Shown here one piece after another: positions 21,457 through 32,653 of a stretch of 64,000 nt of DNA. The stretch is taken from the NCBI GenBank assembly GCA_977006965.1, contig OZ345357.1, positions 1,612,001-1,676,000 of the forward strand, in the 5' to 3' direction. Origin of the DNA: Phymatolithon calcareum. Lineage: Eukaryota; Rhodophyta; Florideophyceae; Hapalidiales. Under the pieces are notes generated by a model that had not been told where the DNA came from, did not search any database, and saw nothing but the letters and a program-made list of their open reading frames with translations. Numbering within the stretch: the stretch's first letter is position 1; each line of letters begins with the position of its first letter. Position numbers and translations under genes: made by a program.

Positions 21457-21893
21457 TGTTGGATGGAGGTTTTGAGGTTGATGGTTGAGATGGTTGAGAT
21501 GGTTGAGGTGGTTGAGATGGTTGAAATGGTTGAGATTGTTGGGTTGGTTGTGAGATGTTCCTTGGTTTATTGAGTCGGGGCATCAGATCCGGGTCTTATA
21601 TAGGCCTCAGATTGAGGTATGATAAGACTTCTGATGCTCATTGCACTGCGAACTGTGATTGAATCAATCAACTAAAAGATTGAAATGTCGACTGTGATTG
21701 ATTCAATCAACAAAATGATTGAATTACTGACAATGACAAGATTAATCAAGAAATTGATTGAACTGCTACATTGTCAGTACAGATGAAAAGACATGGATTG
21801 ATTCTATCATAACATATGAGAAATGTTTAGAGACTTATGACAAAAAGATAATGTGTACTGCGCCAAGAGCTCCAAGCAGTCACATTTGCAACA
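21457..21893 (-). repeat. 5' LTR of D
   Basis: 437 bp from TGTTGGATGGAGG to TTTGCAACA, followed by the target duplication GCCTC at 21894-21898. It is close to, but not the same as, the 3' LTR; for example, the minisatellite copies differ. Confidence 0.92.
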
Positions 21894-22449
21894 GCCTCCA
21901 TGTCGATGCCGGCTCCGGCGTCTTCTCTTGCTCAAGCCAACTTAAGCACCCTTCCTTCCGATTCTTAGTTCATTGAAAACCCAACTGATCTCGGATGTTG
22001 CGGATAACAAATATTCACTTGAATGGACATCCAGCAGCTTCTGGATGTGCATTCTAGTGACTAATCCGAATGAACTTCAAATATTTTTCATGATATAGAG
22101 CCTGTATGTTCTTAAATCAGAGTCTTGAAACTTATCATGGTGTGACTCGAGCAGCACATGAAGAGTTGTGCAATATGAACTTGAAACTGTCTATTTAAAC
22201 GCTTCTCCTACTCTGATATAAAAACATTAATCCTCTGCTTCAAGTTACTGCCCACTGGGGCTGCTAATGTCTAATATCAGACCAGTGAAATTTCTGCAGT
22301 TCACATTACTCAGCTCATATGACCAAAAATGAAACCTTTTGACGTATGCATCAATTACAGTCATAAAATGGGGACAAAGCTCAGCGCTTTGCTGAGTTCG
22401 CCGCCATAGCTCTGTTTCGCCCACCTTCCGTCTGCAGGTATACTTCTCT

Positions 22450-22728
22450 ATGACAGGACGCAATAAAGCGAACGCGGACTTGAAACGAGCCCAAACAGAG
22501 CTCGCGTGCCAGGTAGCTTCTCTCTCACGTCGGGTCATCAGCATCGGTCAAAGTAAATCACGCGAAATCGCCGCGCTACGCACGTTTCAATCAACCGTCG
22601 ATGATTCCAGCTATCAGCGCCTGCTCCTGTTTGCAAAAACTAACGCATCGAAGCTTTTGCGTACACCTCATCCCGATCTCGTGGCCGCTTCTAGAACGCA
22701 TTATCATGCTGCACGGACGGTACGCTAA
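22450..22728 (+). CDS. Hypothetical 92-residue ORF
   Basis: It starts at the ATG at 22450. It is rich in K, R, A, Q and E, with heptad-like spacing in the first 50 residues that could form a coiled coil. I recognise no family. It lies in the unique stretch to the right of D. The opposite strand is also partly open (22544-22245), so coding status is uncertain. Confidence 0.25.
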   Translation: MTGRNKANADLKRAQTELACQVASLSRRVISIGQSKSREIAALRTFQSTVDDSSYQRLLLFAKTNASKLLRTPHPDLVAASRTHYHAARTVR

Positions 22729-22814
22729 TCTATGCTGAGATCAAAGGCCTCGGACTGCACGCTTCAAGACTCTCGCTTGTTTGTTCGTTTCTTCCGAGAA
22801 CGTGCGTCCATTAA

Positions 22815-23438
22815 GTGTCGAGCATATCCTTCCGAGTTTACGTATTCTCCACTGATGCCGGTACTGCAGAACGCTTCGACATTATTTTTCATACGTTCTT
22901 CGATCTATGCCACGCACTGCAAATAAGTGCAAATGTACGCGAAATAGGAGCTTATCGGGAAAAGAAGGTGCAAGCAGAACTTCGTGCAGTCCAAGTGTCC
23001 GGGATAGTGCGCTATGGACTGGGCGTTGGCGCCGCCCGCGCCCGTCATATTTTACTTGGGCAAAGTGGAGCCTCTCAGTCAGCTGGCCATTGCGTGTACG
23101 TCATGTCTCAAGCAAATACTGCATGGAGTGAGCACACTTGGGACTCGCCATTTCAGCTGCGAAGTACGACGCTCCAGAGCATCATTTCAACAACTACCCA
23201 GGACAACTGTGAGGAAAAACCGCGGACGTCTGACTTTAATCTCCCACCTCCACAGCGATATTCTTTCCGGTTAACTTGGAAAAGGAATATAGACGCGCCG
23301 CGATATCCTGAAATGCCACCTATTATGGCCGCAGGATCCATACGGACATACTTCCCAGTCGATTCTATAGGGATCCAGCAGATTTTTACCTCGAGGACCG
23401 ACGGGAAACTTCTAAAAGAACTTCTAATATCACCGTGA
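22815..23438 (+). CDS. Hypothetical 207-codon open frame without ATG
   Basis: An open frame follows a TAA at 22812-22814 and runs to 23438; its first codon is GTG, so a real start is not evident. Other plus-strand frames over the same stretch are also partly open (23014-23274). I recognise no domain. It may be an exon, a decayed gene or chance. Together with 22450-22728 it is the only candidate coding sequence between D and 24.1 kb. Confidence 0.2.
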   Translation: MSSISFRVYVFSTDAGTAERFDIIFHTFFDLCHALQISANVREIGAYREKKVQAELRAVQVSGIVRYGLGVGAARARHILLGQSGASQSAGHCVYVMSQANTAWSEHTWDSPFQLRSTTLQSIISTTTQDNCEEKPRTSDFNLPPPQRYSFRLTWKRNIDAPRYPEMPPIMAAGSIRTYFPVDSIGIQQIFTSRTDGKLLKELLISP

Positions 23439-24117
23439 ACAAGGTAGTGCGCATGGTGTACTTGTTCGTTGATCGATATCGAAAGTCCATCGTAGGCAGT
23501 GGATAGTAGATGGTCAATGGATGATACCTCGTGATCGATACTTCGTGCGAGACACCCTCCCTTCTACGGTCGGTTGACGAGCCCAAGTACTAAACAGAGA
23601 CAACACTCAAGACTAAATTTGACCTATCGCGAGTACGTAGGAGGACACCGAAACGGGAAGGTAAGAGAGCTTACTGAACCAACATGGCCACGGTAACCCA
23701 GAGAGAATGTGAGCGTTACTGGCCCGTAAATCTAGCGGCGACGAGGAAGATAAAATACAGTACCAAGAACGAGACAGGAGAGTTCTTGTTTGCTAACACA
23801 CTGTCTGCTCATTAAATGCTCCATAGACAAAGCCGAGATGAACTACGTATCCTAGTAGCCACAAACGGGGGAGCAAGAAGATTCTTCTCGCACAGCTTGC
23901 ACAAAAGGCAACATGGAACTGCTCAATACTTCTGCGGGCGAATGCAAACGGGAATTCGGCAAATAATAGAGTCCCGCAAGTCACAGTTTTTTCTTCCGTG
24001 TATTTTGTTCCAGACTGCAGTCCGATCTATCTCTAACAGCAACCCTTTCGACTCCTTGGTAGAGCATAAATCGTAAAACCCACCCTCTCTCATCATCAAC
24101 GCAGAATTTAACTGCGT

Positions 24118-24666
24118 TCATTTAAACGTTCCCCTCCGAAGTACTTCTTTCCCGCCGTCCGCACCCTCAACGCATGTTTCGCAATTGCAAAACATCTCAT
24201 GATGTAGAGCGCGGGGCACCATCTCCGACGCTCTGAATTCTCCGGCTGTACAAGAGCGAATTTTCGGATATAGCGGCTCCGGTGTGATCAGTTCGTTCGC
24301 TTGCCCACAATCATCTTGCGTGACGGCAGAAAGAGTGGGAGGCATTTCAGACGAATTCGCGGACGATCTTCGAGTACGGGTACGTTCCGCACTTCGAGCC
24401 ATTTGCAAGCTCCTCGGTTCACCTGTTAGACGTGACCGCGGACAGGCGGATGGGTCCTCAACTTGAAATTTGGGGATGGATCCGGGGCAATCTGGTTCCG
24501 CGAAAACCGGCTCAATAGGACAATCTTCGGCATTTGTTATCTCTTCTTCATTATTCATGTCGCCTTCCTCATCATTCTGCACTGGCATCCAAGTTTCTGC
24601 CCGAAAATAGAACTCTGCAGTCCGTAAGACGGTGACATTGGTTCTGAGAAAGTGCGATCCAGTCAT
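24118..24666 (-). CDS. Hypothetical acidic protein, 182 residues
   Basis: ATG at 24666. The first 60 residues include an acidic run (NDEEGDMNNEEEITNAEDC), the middle an R/S-rich segment, and the end a cysteine cluster FCNCETCVEG. The family is not recognised. It is bounded by sequence without clear genes, and 23440-24117 holds nothing I can support. The composition is plausible for a nuclear regulatory protein or for the N-terminal part of a transposase; both are guesses. Confidence 0.3.
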   Translation of the reverse strand: MTGSHFLRTNVTVLRTAEFYFRAETWMPVQNDEEGDMNNEEEITNAEDCPIEPVFAEPDCPGSIPKFQVEDPSACPRSRLTGEPRSLQMARSAERTRTRRSSANSSEMPPTLSAVTQDDCGQANELITPEPLYPKIRSCTAGEFRASEMVPRALHHEMFCNCETCVEGADGGKEVLRRGTFK

Positions 24667-25181
24667 GTTAGTCGTGTTTTTAGACCGAAATAGACAGAAG
24701 TGGTGCGTTCACCAGCCGCGGAGAACGCGAACTGAAGGAAATCTGTAGATTTCCTTGATTGAGATGTGGTCCTAACATTGCACTCCCGAACGTCCTTGGA
24801 GATCCACATTCGTCATACTAAGTATTCCTGTCATTGCGTGTGGACTACTACTTGCATTTATGAGCTCTGCACCAAGATCTGTTATCCTCTGCTATTCGCA
24901 TTTTGCACTTCTGCATTCGCAACATCACCGCTCGTCGATATATTCGTCAATGGAGAACTTGAAAATGACTCGATCACACCTGCCAATACTGTAATGTCCT
25001 TGGTCCATTCAGAGCTCGTGGACAGCTCTCATTGTGAACCTGACCAATTCTAATCCAGAGTTTAAAATTCTCTAATTTCTGAGCCGTACTATCCTATTTT
25101 CAGAGTTTCGTGAAGATATTCTGGATCCAGCACATGAAAATCCTTGTTTTGCGAATTACATTGACTTTTGCGCCCCCTGTC
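24667..25181. other. Unique sequence without a supported gene
   Basis: This stretch between the small ORF and the broken 5' LTR of C has only short open frames. It is not Copia sequence, so the loss of the first two thirds of the C LTR is a deletion or rearrangement and not a nested insertion. Confidence 0.5.
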
Positions 25182-25312
25182 AGTCTTGACCTGAGGCCCG
25201 CCAAGTCAATAAACCAAGGAACTCATTCTCACTTATCTCAGCTTCTACTCAACGATTTTCTTTCAACCAAACTTTTTCTTTCTCCCCATCACTTGCCTAA
25301 CCTTCTTAAACA

Positions 25313-25326
25313 GGTTATGGGCCCAG
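25313..25326 (+). other. Primer-binding site of C
   Basis: GGTTATGGGCCCAG follows the LTR end directly. It is the exact complement of the CTGGGCCCATAACC anticodon-arm sequence of initiator tRNA-Met, here on the plus strand because C points right. Confidence 0.75.
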
Positions 25327-25895
25327 TCAACGCACCTCAACCACCGCGTTTCATCATCATCGTCATCATCTCCGGGGTTCTCATTCTCCCCCGATCTGCC
25401 TCTGTCTGATCTTTCTGCTTGCGTATCCTTGTCAAGAATCGTTGATTCTTGCTCGGCCCGCTTCAGAAGATTCTTGTCTCCGATTCTCCTGCTCGCGTAT
25501 CCTCGTTAAGTATCTCTGATCCTTACGGGGCCCGCTTCAGGGGATCACTAAGCGTCTTGCAGTGCGCGTTGCCGGCTGCAGGTTCAGGTGTACCAAAACA
25601 CCACAAGGGTTTTCCTGTTGCGTATCCTTGTTAAAAATCTTTGATTCTTACTAGGCTCGTTTCAGGATACCACAAAACGTCTTGCAGTGCGTGTTGCCGG
25701 CTGTAGGTTCAGGTGTACCAAAACGCCACAAGAGGTATACGGCCATGGAGCCATCCCCCGATCAAGGTCCAGGTCACATTGACTTGAAGGAATTTCTTAT
25801 ACGGGATAGATTGCCTTGATAGATAACTTCGGTTGACTCGCAGTGGACTCCGCGAACGGATTTTAGACAAGAATAGACGACCCACACTCCCCAAA

Positions 25896-26430
25896 ATGGA
25901 CAACTCGCGAGGAACGCTGAAGGTCGAGAAACTCAATGAGACCAATTTCCATGCTTGGAAACAGAAAATTCAGCTCGTACTATCATTCCGCGAACTTGAT
26001 GAACACATTGAGGACGATCCACGAGCACGGGACTCGGACGATTTCACACTCTGGCGTCGAAGTGACAACAAGGCAAAGTCTATTATCGGACTTTCTCTCT
26101 CGGATGAACATCTCGAGCATGTGCAAGATATGAATACGGCCAAGGAAATGTGGCAGTCGATCTTGAATATCTTTGAACGACATACGCTACTGAGACTGCC
26201 GCACTGTTCACAGCCAGACGCGATGGAGAACGCATTCGTGATCACTGCGACCATTGTCATCGATCCGGACATACGAGCTTTAAGTGTTGGACCAAATTAC
26301 CTCACCTTGCTCCGGAAGGATACAAACGTCGGAATGAAAAGCAAACAAAACCATCTGCATTTCTGACTGATGAGTCGGAACCTGTTCGTGTCATGTCTGA
26401 TTCCGACTTTGTATGCTTGATGGCCAAGGT
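25896..26430 (+). pseudogene. Copia gag of C, internal deletion
   Basis: It starts with MDNSRGTLKVEKL and reads the capsid region intact to NIFERHTLL. There about 350 bp present in A are missing and the frame jumps into the zinc-knuckle segment (DHCHRSGHTSFKCW in a shifted frame). The rest, up to the protease region, is out of frame. Confidence 0.88.
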
Positions 26431-26440
26431 GCGCAATTCC

Positions 26441-26885
26441 TCTTGAAGAAGGTTAGGCAAGTGATGAGGAGAAAGAAAAAGTTTGGTTGAAAGAGAATGG
26501 TTGAGTAGAAGCTGAGATAGGTGAGAATGAGTTCCTTCGTTTATTGACTTGGCGGATCTCAGGTCAAGACTATATAGACCTGAGAACTCAATCAACTTAA
26601 TCAAAAAAACCCAATTGACGACGGAGACAGTCTAACCCCAAACAAATTTGTCATAATATCATAGGACACGTGTAACATGAAAAAATGAAGAATCATCTAC
26701 TGAGTGAGGGGAGTATGATTATCATACTCTTATCATACTTTGACGCGTGTCACTGCCAATCTTCTTGATTCAAAGTTCTGAGACACTTTGCCTTTCGACT
26801 TGACACGTGTACATGTGTACCGAGATCATACCTTGATATTGAAGTGTGTTGGCGACTAGAGCTCCAAGCAATCGCACTTCCAACA
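26441..26885 (-). repeat. Solo LTR in pol of C
   Basis: A 445-bp A/C-type LTR in minus orientation lies between two copies of ATTCC (26436-26440 and 26886-26890). Removing it rejoins the pol frame at RNS/DISEKSKSWIIDSG. Its first bases read TCTTGAAG, so the canonical TG end has changed. It carries CACGTG boxes and TATATAG near 26570. It arose by recombination between the two LTRs of a former full insertion. Confidence 0.92.
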
Positions 26886-26890
26886 ATTCC

Positions 26891-28955
26891 GACATTTCTG
26901 AGAAGTCAAAGTCCTGGATCATTGACTCTGGAAGCACATCCCACATGACGTTTGACCGCTCACTCTTGTACACGTACACCTAACTGTCGTCTACTGTTGA
27001 AATCGGAACGAAAGCTAAGGCCACAATCGCTGGGAAGGGTGATGCCATTATTACGATCAATGTGAATTGGAAGCCGTCGAATTGCAAACTCAGGGATGTT
27101 ATGCACATACCGGACTTTGGATACTCTTTACTATCGGTATCCAAAATGGATGAGTATGGATATGGAATTACGTTCAAGAACAGTCGTTGCTATGTTAAAG
27201 CTCATGATGACACGGTTGCTACAGGAACACTTCGCAAGAGTCTCTACTCACTCGATCTTGCAGATGGCAATAAAGTCACTGAAGTTACTTGTCTTGCTAG
27301 CCTCCAGCTTTGGAATGAACGTCTCACGCATGTCTATCCCTCTAGTATCTCTGATATGGTACGTCATGGATTGGTCAAAGGTGTGAACAAAGCTCCCAAT
27401 CCAATCTCAGAACATCCATGCAAAGGCTGTCTCGCCGGCAAATCCCATCGCGCTCCTATCCCAAAGTCTAGTAGTACTCGTTCTGAAGCCGTTCTCGATC
27501 TCGTACATTTTAACGTCTTTGGTCCTATCGACATTCCGTCCCTTGGAGGATCGCAGTACTTCAACACATTCATAGATGATCACTCCAAGTGGACCACGGT
27601 ATACACCATGCGACGGAAGTCGGAGAGCTTTGAGTGTTTTCGAAAGTTCCACAAGTATGCTGAAACCCATACTGGTAGAAAGCTTAAGCATTTGAACGTT
27701 CAGGACTTCTCGACTGCACCAAAGCTCAAGGCTCTTAGGACCGATAACGGAGGCGAGTACCTTTCCAACGAGTTCAAGGCATATTTCGCACAACACGGTA
27801 TACATCAGCAACTCACAGTAGCATATACTCTACAACAGAATGGGGTGGCTGAACGCATGAACCGCACACTTCTCAACTTGGTGCGCTCGATGTTTCATCA
27901 CATAGGCATCGAGAAGAAGTTCTGGGCTGAAGCACTTGCTACTGCTGTGTATGTTCGCAATCGAGTTACGTCACGAGGACTTCCTTCGAGCACGACCCCC
28001 CGTCACATACGGATGGGTGCCGGTCCAGACTTGGGACACTTACATGTATTTGGCATAAAGTGTTGGTACGTGATTCCGAAAAAGAAGGTTAAGAAACTCG
28101 ACTCTCGAACTCGTGAAGCCATTATGCTGGGATATGCGACTTCGTCCAAAGGATATAAGCTGTGGGATCTAAGCCCCAAAAAGGTGATAGTGTCAAGGGA
28201 TGTGGCGTTCGACGAATCGGATTGTGGATTAGGTGAGGCTGAAACGGATGTATATCACCGAGTCCCTTCGAGACGAAGTCTGTATCGTCCAGCTCTAGGA
28301 AGCCTGATGTACTTGATGGTCGGGACTCGCCCAGACATTTCGGACTCGGTGGGCAAGCTTTCTTCGTTTTGCGAGAAACCCTTAAAGCGTCACTGGATGG
28401 GTGTTAAGCGCGTTCTTCGGTACATTGCAGGTACTCGAGACTATGGGATTCTGTTCGGTGCAAGTGGGAGCTTGGTGCCAATCGGGTACACAGACGCGGA
28501 TTTTGGCAGGATGTCGTGAGACAAGGCGATCAACAAGTGGCTATGTGTTTCTTCTTGCAGGGGGAGCCATAAGCTGGCGTTCGAAGAAACGAACTATCGT
28601 CGCCACGTCAACATGTGAAGCGGAGTACATCGCTTCCTGTGCCGCCGCCAAGGAAGCTGTTTGGCTGTCAAGACTTATCGCAGATATCCAAGGTCTCCAG
28701 AAGTCCACTCTCATGACTTTGTATACCGACAGTCAGAGTGCAATCGCAACCGGGAGGAACGCTGCCATCACTCAACGCAACAAGCATATTGACATCCAAT
28801 ATCACTACGTTCGTGATTTTCTTGCAACAGGAAAGATCTCGATTAAGTACTGCAATACTGAGTCCATGGTTGCTGATGCACTAACCAAGCCACTCGATCG
28901 AATCAAGACAGCCAAGTTGGCTCAAGAGATGGGAGTATGCAAGCAAATGGCGTAG
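26891..28955 (+). pseudogene. Copia pol of C with RT deleted
   Basis: The protease site, GAG-pre-integrase zinc region (CKGCLAGKSHR) and integrase core (LRTDNGGEY, QQNGVAERMNR) are present. One integrase Asp position is changed: HFNVFGP where A has HFDVFGP. At about 28250 the linker jumps directly to the RNase H-proximal end of the RT (YRPALGSLMYL), so the YVDD region is gone. A one-base insertion near 28503 breaks RNase H. The frame ends at TAG 28953-28955. Confidence 0.9.
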
Positions 28956-28965
28956 TATCCCTCGA

Positions 28966-29420
28966 TCACGGGGGAGTGTTGGAAGTGTGATTGCTTGGAG
29001 CTCTACTCGCAAACAAAATTCAATATCAAGGTATGATCTCGGTCCACGTGTACACGTGTCAAGTCGAAAGTCAAAGTGTCTCAGAATCTTGAATGAAGAA
29101 GATTGGCAGGGACACATGTCAAAGTATGATAAGAGTGTGATAATCATACTCCACTCACTCAGTAGATAATTTTTGATTTTTTATGTTACACGTGTCATAT
29201 GATATTTTGACAAATTTGTTTAGGGTTAGAGTGTCTCTGTCGTCAATTAGGGTTTTGATCAAGTCTGGTCGAGTTTTCAGGTCTATATATGCTGGACCTG
29301 AGATCCGCCAAGTGAATAAACCAAGGAACACATTCTCACCTATCTCAGCTTCTACTCAACCATTTTCTTTCAACCAAACTTTTCCACTCTCCTCATCCAT
29401 TCCCTAACCTTTCACCAACA
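28966..29420 (+). repeat. Polypurine tract and 3' LTR of C
   Basis: The purine tract ACGGGGGAG precedes the LTR at 28977. The LTR is 444 bp and ends CACCAACA at 29420. It matches the A LTR closely, including the CACGTG boxes. The adjoining bases belong to the pol of E in opposite orientation. Confidence 0.88.
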
Positions 29421-29960
29421 AGAAGAACTGACATGCGCGAGACGCTCGTGCCATAGCTGTACGAGGGATGTTTCGTTGGACATGGGTTTGTTGTCCGGGC
29501 GATTCTAGGATATATAGATCTTTGCGGAGAGTACCTTGGGCGATAATCTCAGCATGCGCTTTGATGCAGCTTCGTTTGCTTTTGAATAAGATCCCGTATC
29601 CATACACGTCCAATTTAGACACCGACACGAGGGAATATGGAGAATATGAAAAACGTTTTGTACCATGCACTGAGACCGTTTTCCGTTGACGTTCAAAGTC
29701 TCGATAGCATGGACTTTCCCAGCTATGGTTGCAGATGCTCTAGGTTCCATTTCGAAAGTCGACTTCATTTCGGTGTATGAGACCATGATTGAACTATGGA
29801 ACGTCATCGAGTCGATAATCCATGACGTGGACTTTTCGAGAATGTCTGAGTTTCGAACCTTTGCCATTAAGCAGTCGTAGTCAGAATCAGACATGACACG
29901 AATAGATTCTGTTTCACCAGCCACTAAGGCAGTCGGTTTGTCCTACTTCACTTTTCAACC
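29421..29960 (-). pseudogene. Protease and start of integrase of E, decayed
   Basis: Pieces of the Copia protease region (VMSDSDYDCLMAKVRNSDI, then WIIDSM with the SGSTSH part deleted) and of the GAG-pre-integrase region (RASRACQF) are readable in several minus-strand frames. They end where the 3' LTR of C begins. The closest relative is D. Integrase, RT and the 3' LTR of E are absent from the window. Confidence 0.8.
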
Positions 29961-30409
29961 CGGAGGTTTGTATCCAGGTGGTGCAAGGTTTGAAAACTTG
30001 ACCGTACACGGAAGAGAAGGATGATCTGCTCGATTGCAATGATCACAATGGTCATAGGCGTATGAAACATTTTGAGTTGCACTTATAAGAGCTGTAGACT
30101 AAGACTTCTCCGTCAACGCTTCGAGGCACATAGTCATACGTTGTTCCTCTTGTAGAAGCCGGCTTTTCACAAACTCGAGAGAGAATGTTTCGTGCTCGTT
30201 CTCAAGTGCGTCTGAGGCACTGATGAGACTGTCATAACGATTCGGAAGACCATTCAGGACACCCATTTCCATTTCCTTGTCGTCGATGACAGCACCCATT
30301 TATTTGAGTATTGATGCGAGCTGACAAACTCGGTTGGTGTATGGCAGTATCTTTTCGTCTTCGAGCATTGTGTCAGTATAGAACTTGCAACGAGCGGTCA
30401 CTTTGTTAA

Positions 30410-31622
30410 CCCTTTCACACCCAAGTCCCTCTGGAGGGAACTAAGGGCCGATCAATGCATTCTATACACGTTTCATTCAGATATCCAATGAAGTGCTTCT
30501 AATATTATGACTGCGTGACGACGCATTGAGCAAACTGTAGTGCACTCTGCGCCACCGAGCATTCAAGTCTCTGATCGCCGAGCTCCGAACCGTGCACTCA
30601 GTGCTAAGAAGAGTTCTATTGACGACATTTGTGAGAAACGAGATGGGGCTCTGAGTTCTTTTATAGTAGAAAATCATCAATTACAATTTTGGAGCTGACC
30701 TAGATTCAAAGCGTGTTTGAAGAAATGACGAAAGAATGGGCGAAGAATATTGCGAGACAAACCTTTCGAAAGCCCAATTTTTGCGAACTGCGAGAATATT
30801 ATAGCCTTTCTCCGATACAGCACTTGGTGAGAAAGAGACCAATCATTCATCCTTATGACCAATATACTGATGACTATCCTCCTCAGGAGCAATTTGACGA
30901 ATCCCAGATGTTACGCAGTGCTGTACTTGGACGCGCACGCCACGTCCGAGGTGCCCCAGCGCTGTTCTACAAAAATCTCTACAGCGCCTTACGGACAGTG
31001 CTGTTCGCCCCGCCCAGGCTCTGTGCGTGGATGCAGATTTCTTCTCGAAAACAGGTCCAATCGCAATTATCCGTACCACAGAATTCGCAGGGATCAGAAA
31101 CGGCCTCCGGCGCTTCTGCTTGCGCAGGAACCTTTCCACAGCTAGACATGGTCCTGTCGTTTTGCGCTTTGCGCGGGCGCTTAAATGAAGGGCTGGTCAT
31201 TTCTGGAAACGAGAGACGGACCCATTCGATGGGCCCCCCATCTAGATCGGTCGGTAGTTGCTCTTGTCCGTTAAGGCATTTCCTTCCATCTACAAAATGA
31301 ATGAGGGATTTTTCTGTTGAAGTAGATGTGCACTCTGCACTAATTGACGCCGAATCTGGAGCAGGAACTGTCATACTGTGGTCACAACATTTGTCACAAG
31401 GTATTTTGCTGAAGATGTCACAGAGTGCTGCAACGTCAAAAAACAGTCTGTTTGGCAGACATTCCCGGACGTTCCCTTGTGAGGGAACTAAGGAAAGGGC
31501 CAATAAACGTCATATCTGGATTGCTGGCAGACCACTTGGACAGAGATTAATTATACCTGAACCACTGATCGTCGTACACCTATGTCCTTCATCAGGGACC
31601 TTAGATAATGGGTGTGAAAGGG
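30410..31622 (-). mobile_element. piggyBac-like element at a TTAA site
   Basis: It has terminal inverted repeats CCCTTTCACACCCA (30410-30423 and the complement at 31609-31622) flanked by TTAA at 30406-30409 and 31623-31626, 1,213 bp. TTAA duplication and CCC-starting termini are the marks of the piggyBac superfamily. At this size it is non-autonomous. It carries remnants of a protein on the minus strand. The insertion lies in the gag of E, so it is younger than E. Confidence 0.88.
30843..31503 (-). pseudogene. C-terminal fragment of a piggyBac-type transposase (probable)
   Basis: The frame 31503-30979 (about 174 codons) ends in a cysteine-rich stretch, CEFCGTDNCDWTCFREEIC. The reading continues after a frameshift in 31139-30843 with SGIRQIAPEEDSHQYIGHKDE, then a stop. 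PiggyBac transposases end in a cysteine-rich zinc-binding domain, and the position inside TTAA-flanked ends supports the assignment. The catalytic DDE core is missing. A captured host fragment is the alternative. Confidence 0.5.
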
Positions 31623-31920
31623 TTAAGAAGGGTATGTCGTTCGAATATATTGAGAATTGGGTCCACATCGCTTTCGCCGTTTCGACACCTCGGACATGTT
31701 CGAGATGGGCATCGTCAAGGGATAGACCAATAATCCCTTTAGCCTTATTGTCATGTCAACGCCAGACTTTGAATTCGTCTGCGTCCCTTGCCGGAAGGCT
31801 TACCTCGATGTACTCATCGAGCTCGCGGAATGATAGTACTAGCTTTATTTTCTTTTTGCAAGCGTGGAAATTGGTCTCGGTGAGTTTTTCTACCTTCAGC
31901 GTTCCTTGCGAGTTGTCCAT

Positions 31921-32653
31921 ATTTTGGACTGGGGGTTCTTGAAATCTTGGCGAAGACCCATTCGGCGAGTCCACACCGAGTTGACTGAAATCAACTGTCA
32001 AGGTAATCTATCCCATATAGAAAATTCGCTTCAAGTCAATGTGACCCGGAGCTTGATCTGGGTATGGCTCTAGGCCGTGTATCTCTTGAAGATAGAGCTG
32101 GATCTAGGCCGTTTACCTCTTGTGGCGTTTTGGTACACCGGAGCCTGTAGCCTACAACACGCACTGCAAGACGTATCTGTCAATTCCAATGTTAATGTTG
32201 GCACACCTCACCAACCAAGTACTCCCTGAGGCTATAATTGCGACCTTTTCCTTGAAAATGTGTACACGGGATCTACTGACCACGCGCTGTGCGTGGAAGA
32301 CTGTCTTTCAAACCGGTAAACCGTACTCCAACTAGTCTTTCATATTCCCGTCTAATCACACAACAGAATTCTGCAGAGACGAGATGCGTCCAGGTGGATA
32401 CTCGGAAGACTACTTGATTTCTCAAGCGTATATCCCTTTCAACACGTAGCAGAGCACGGATGTTGTCAGACCGTTTCGTTGATTATACTCTGTGCAGAGT
32501 CGCTTTATGGTGGCCGATGAATGGCGCGGATACCGCAGGGTTTGAAACCTTTTGATGATGAAAATTGGTTGAGAATGAATTACCGAGAGTGAAGGAGGAC
32601 CTCTCGGTAAGGTGATAGCGCTGGTTGATTAGGCGTTATCTGGGCCCATAACC
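31921..32653 (-). other. E leader and primer-binding site
   Basis: The leader is homologous to the D leader (20709-21456). The primer-binding site CTGGGCCCATAACC lies at 32640-32653 on the plus strand beside the 5' LTR. Confidence 0.7.

Larger units (their letters stand above)
14458..21893 (-). mobile_element. Copia element D, with G nested in its 3' LTR
   Basis: The minus-strand element has 437-bp LTRs (3' LTR 14458-14548 plus 16332-16677; 5' LTR 21457-21893) and the target duplication GCCTC at 14453-14457 and 21894-21898. The primer-binding site CTGGGCCCATAACC is at 21443-21456 and the polypurine tract at 16678-16690. Gag, protease, integrase, RT and RNase H lie between 20708 and 16699. 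Its LTR type differs from A/B/C: it lacks CACGTG boxes and instead carries repeated TGATTGAATCAATCA-like palindromes and a 9-bp minisatellite at the gag-proximal end. Confidence 0.93.
25182..29420 (+). mobile_element. Copia element C, internally deleted
   Basis: The plus-strand relative of A contains the last 131 bp of its 5' LTR (25182-25312), a primer-binding site (25313-25326), a leader, gag from 25896, pol and the 3' LTR (28977-29420). Two internal deletions remove the middle of gag (junction near 26188) and most of the RT (junction near 28250). A solo LTR (26441-26885) sits in pol. On the right, the LTR abuts the decayed element E. Confidence 0.9.
29961..31920 (-). pseudogene. Gag of E, interrupted by a piggyBac-like element
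   Basis: Gag starts at the ATG at 31920-31918 (MDNSQGTLKVEKL), reads to about 31627, is cut by the insertion 30410-31622, and continues from 30405 down to about 29990 with several stops and frameshifts (MGAVIDDKEMEMGVLNGLP, LLQEEQRMTM). Without the insertion the two parts join at LAARRKF...ERHTLLNK as in D. Confidence 0.85.

Noticed and set aside
22245-22544. Minus-strand 99-codon frame
   Set aside because: It overlaps a better plus-strand frame (22450-22728) and has no recognisable features.
30713-31300. 195-codon plus-strand frame inside the piggyBac-like element
   Set aside because: It lies opposite the minus-strand frame with the cysteine-rich domain; the minus strand fits the transposase context better.
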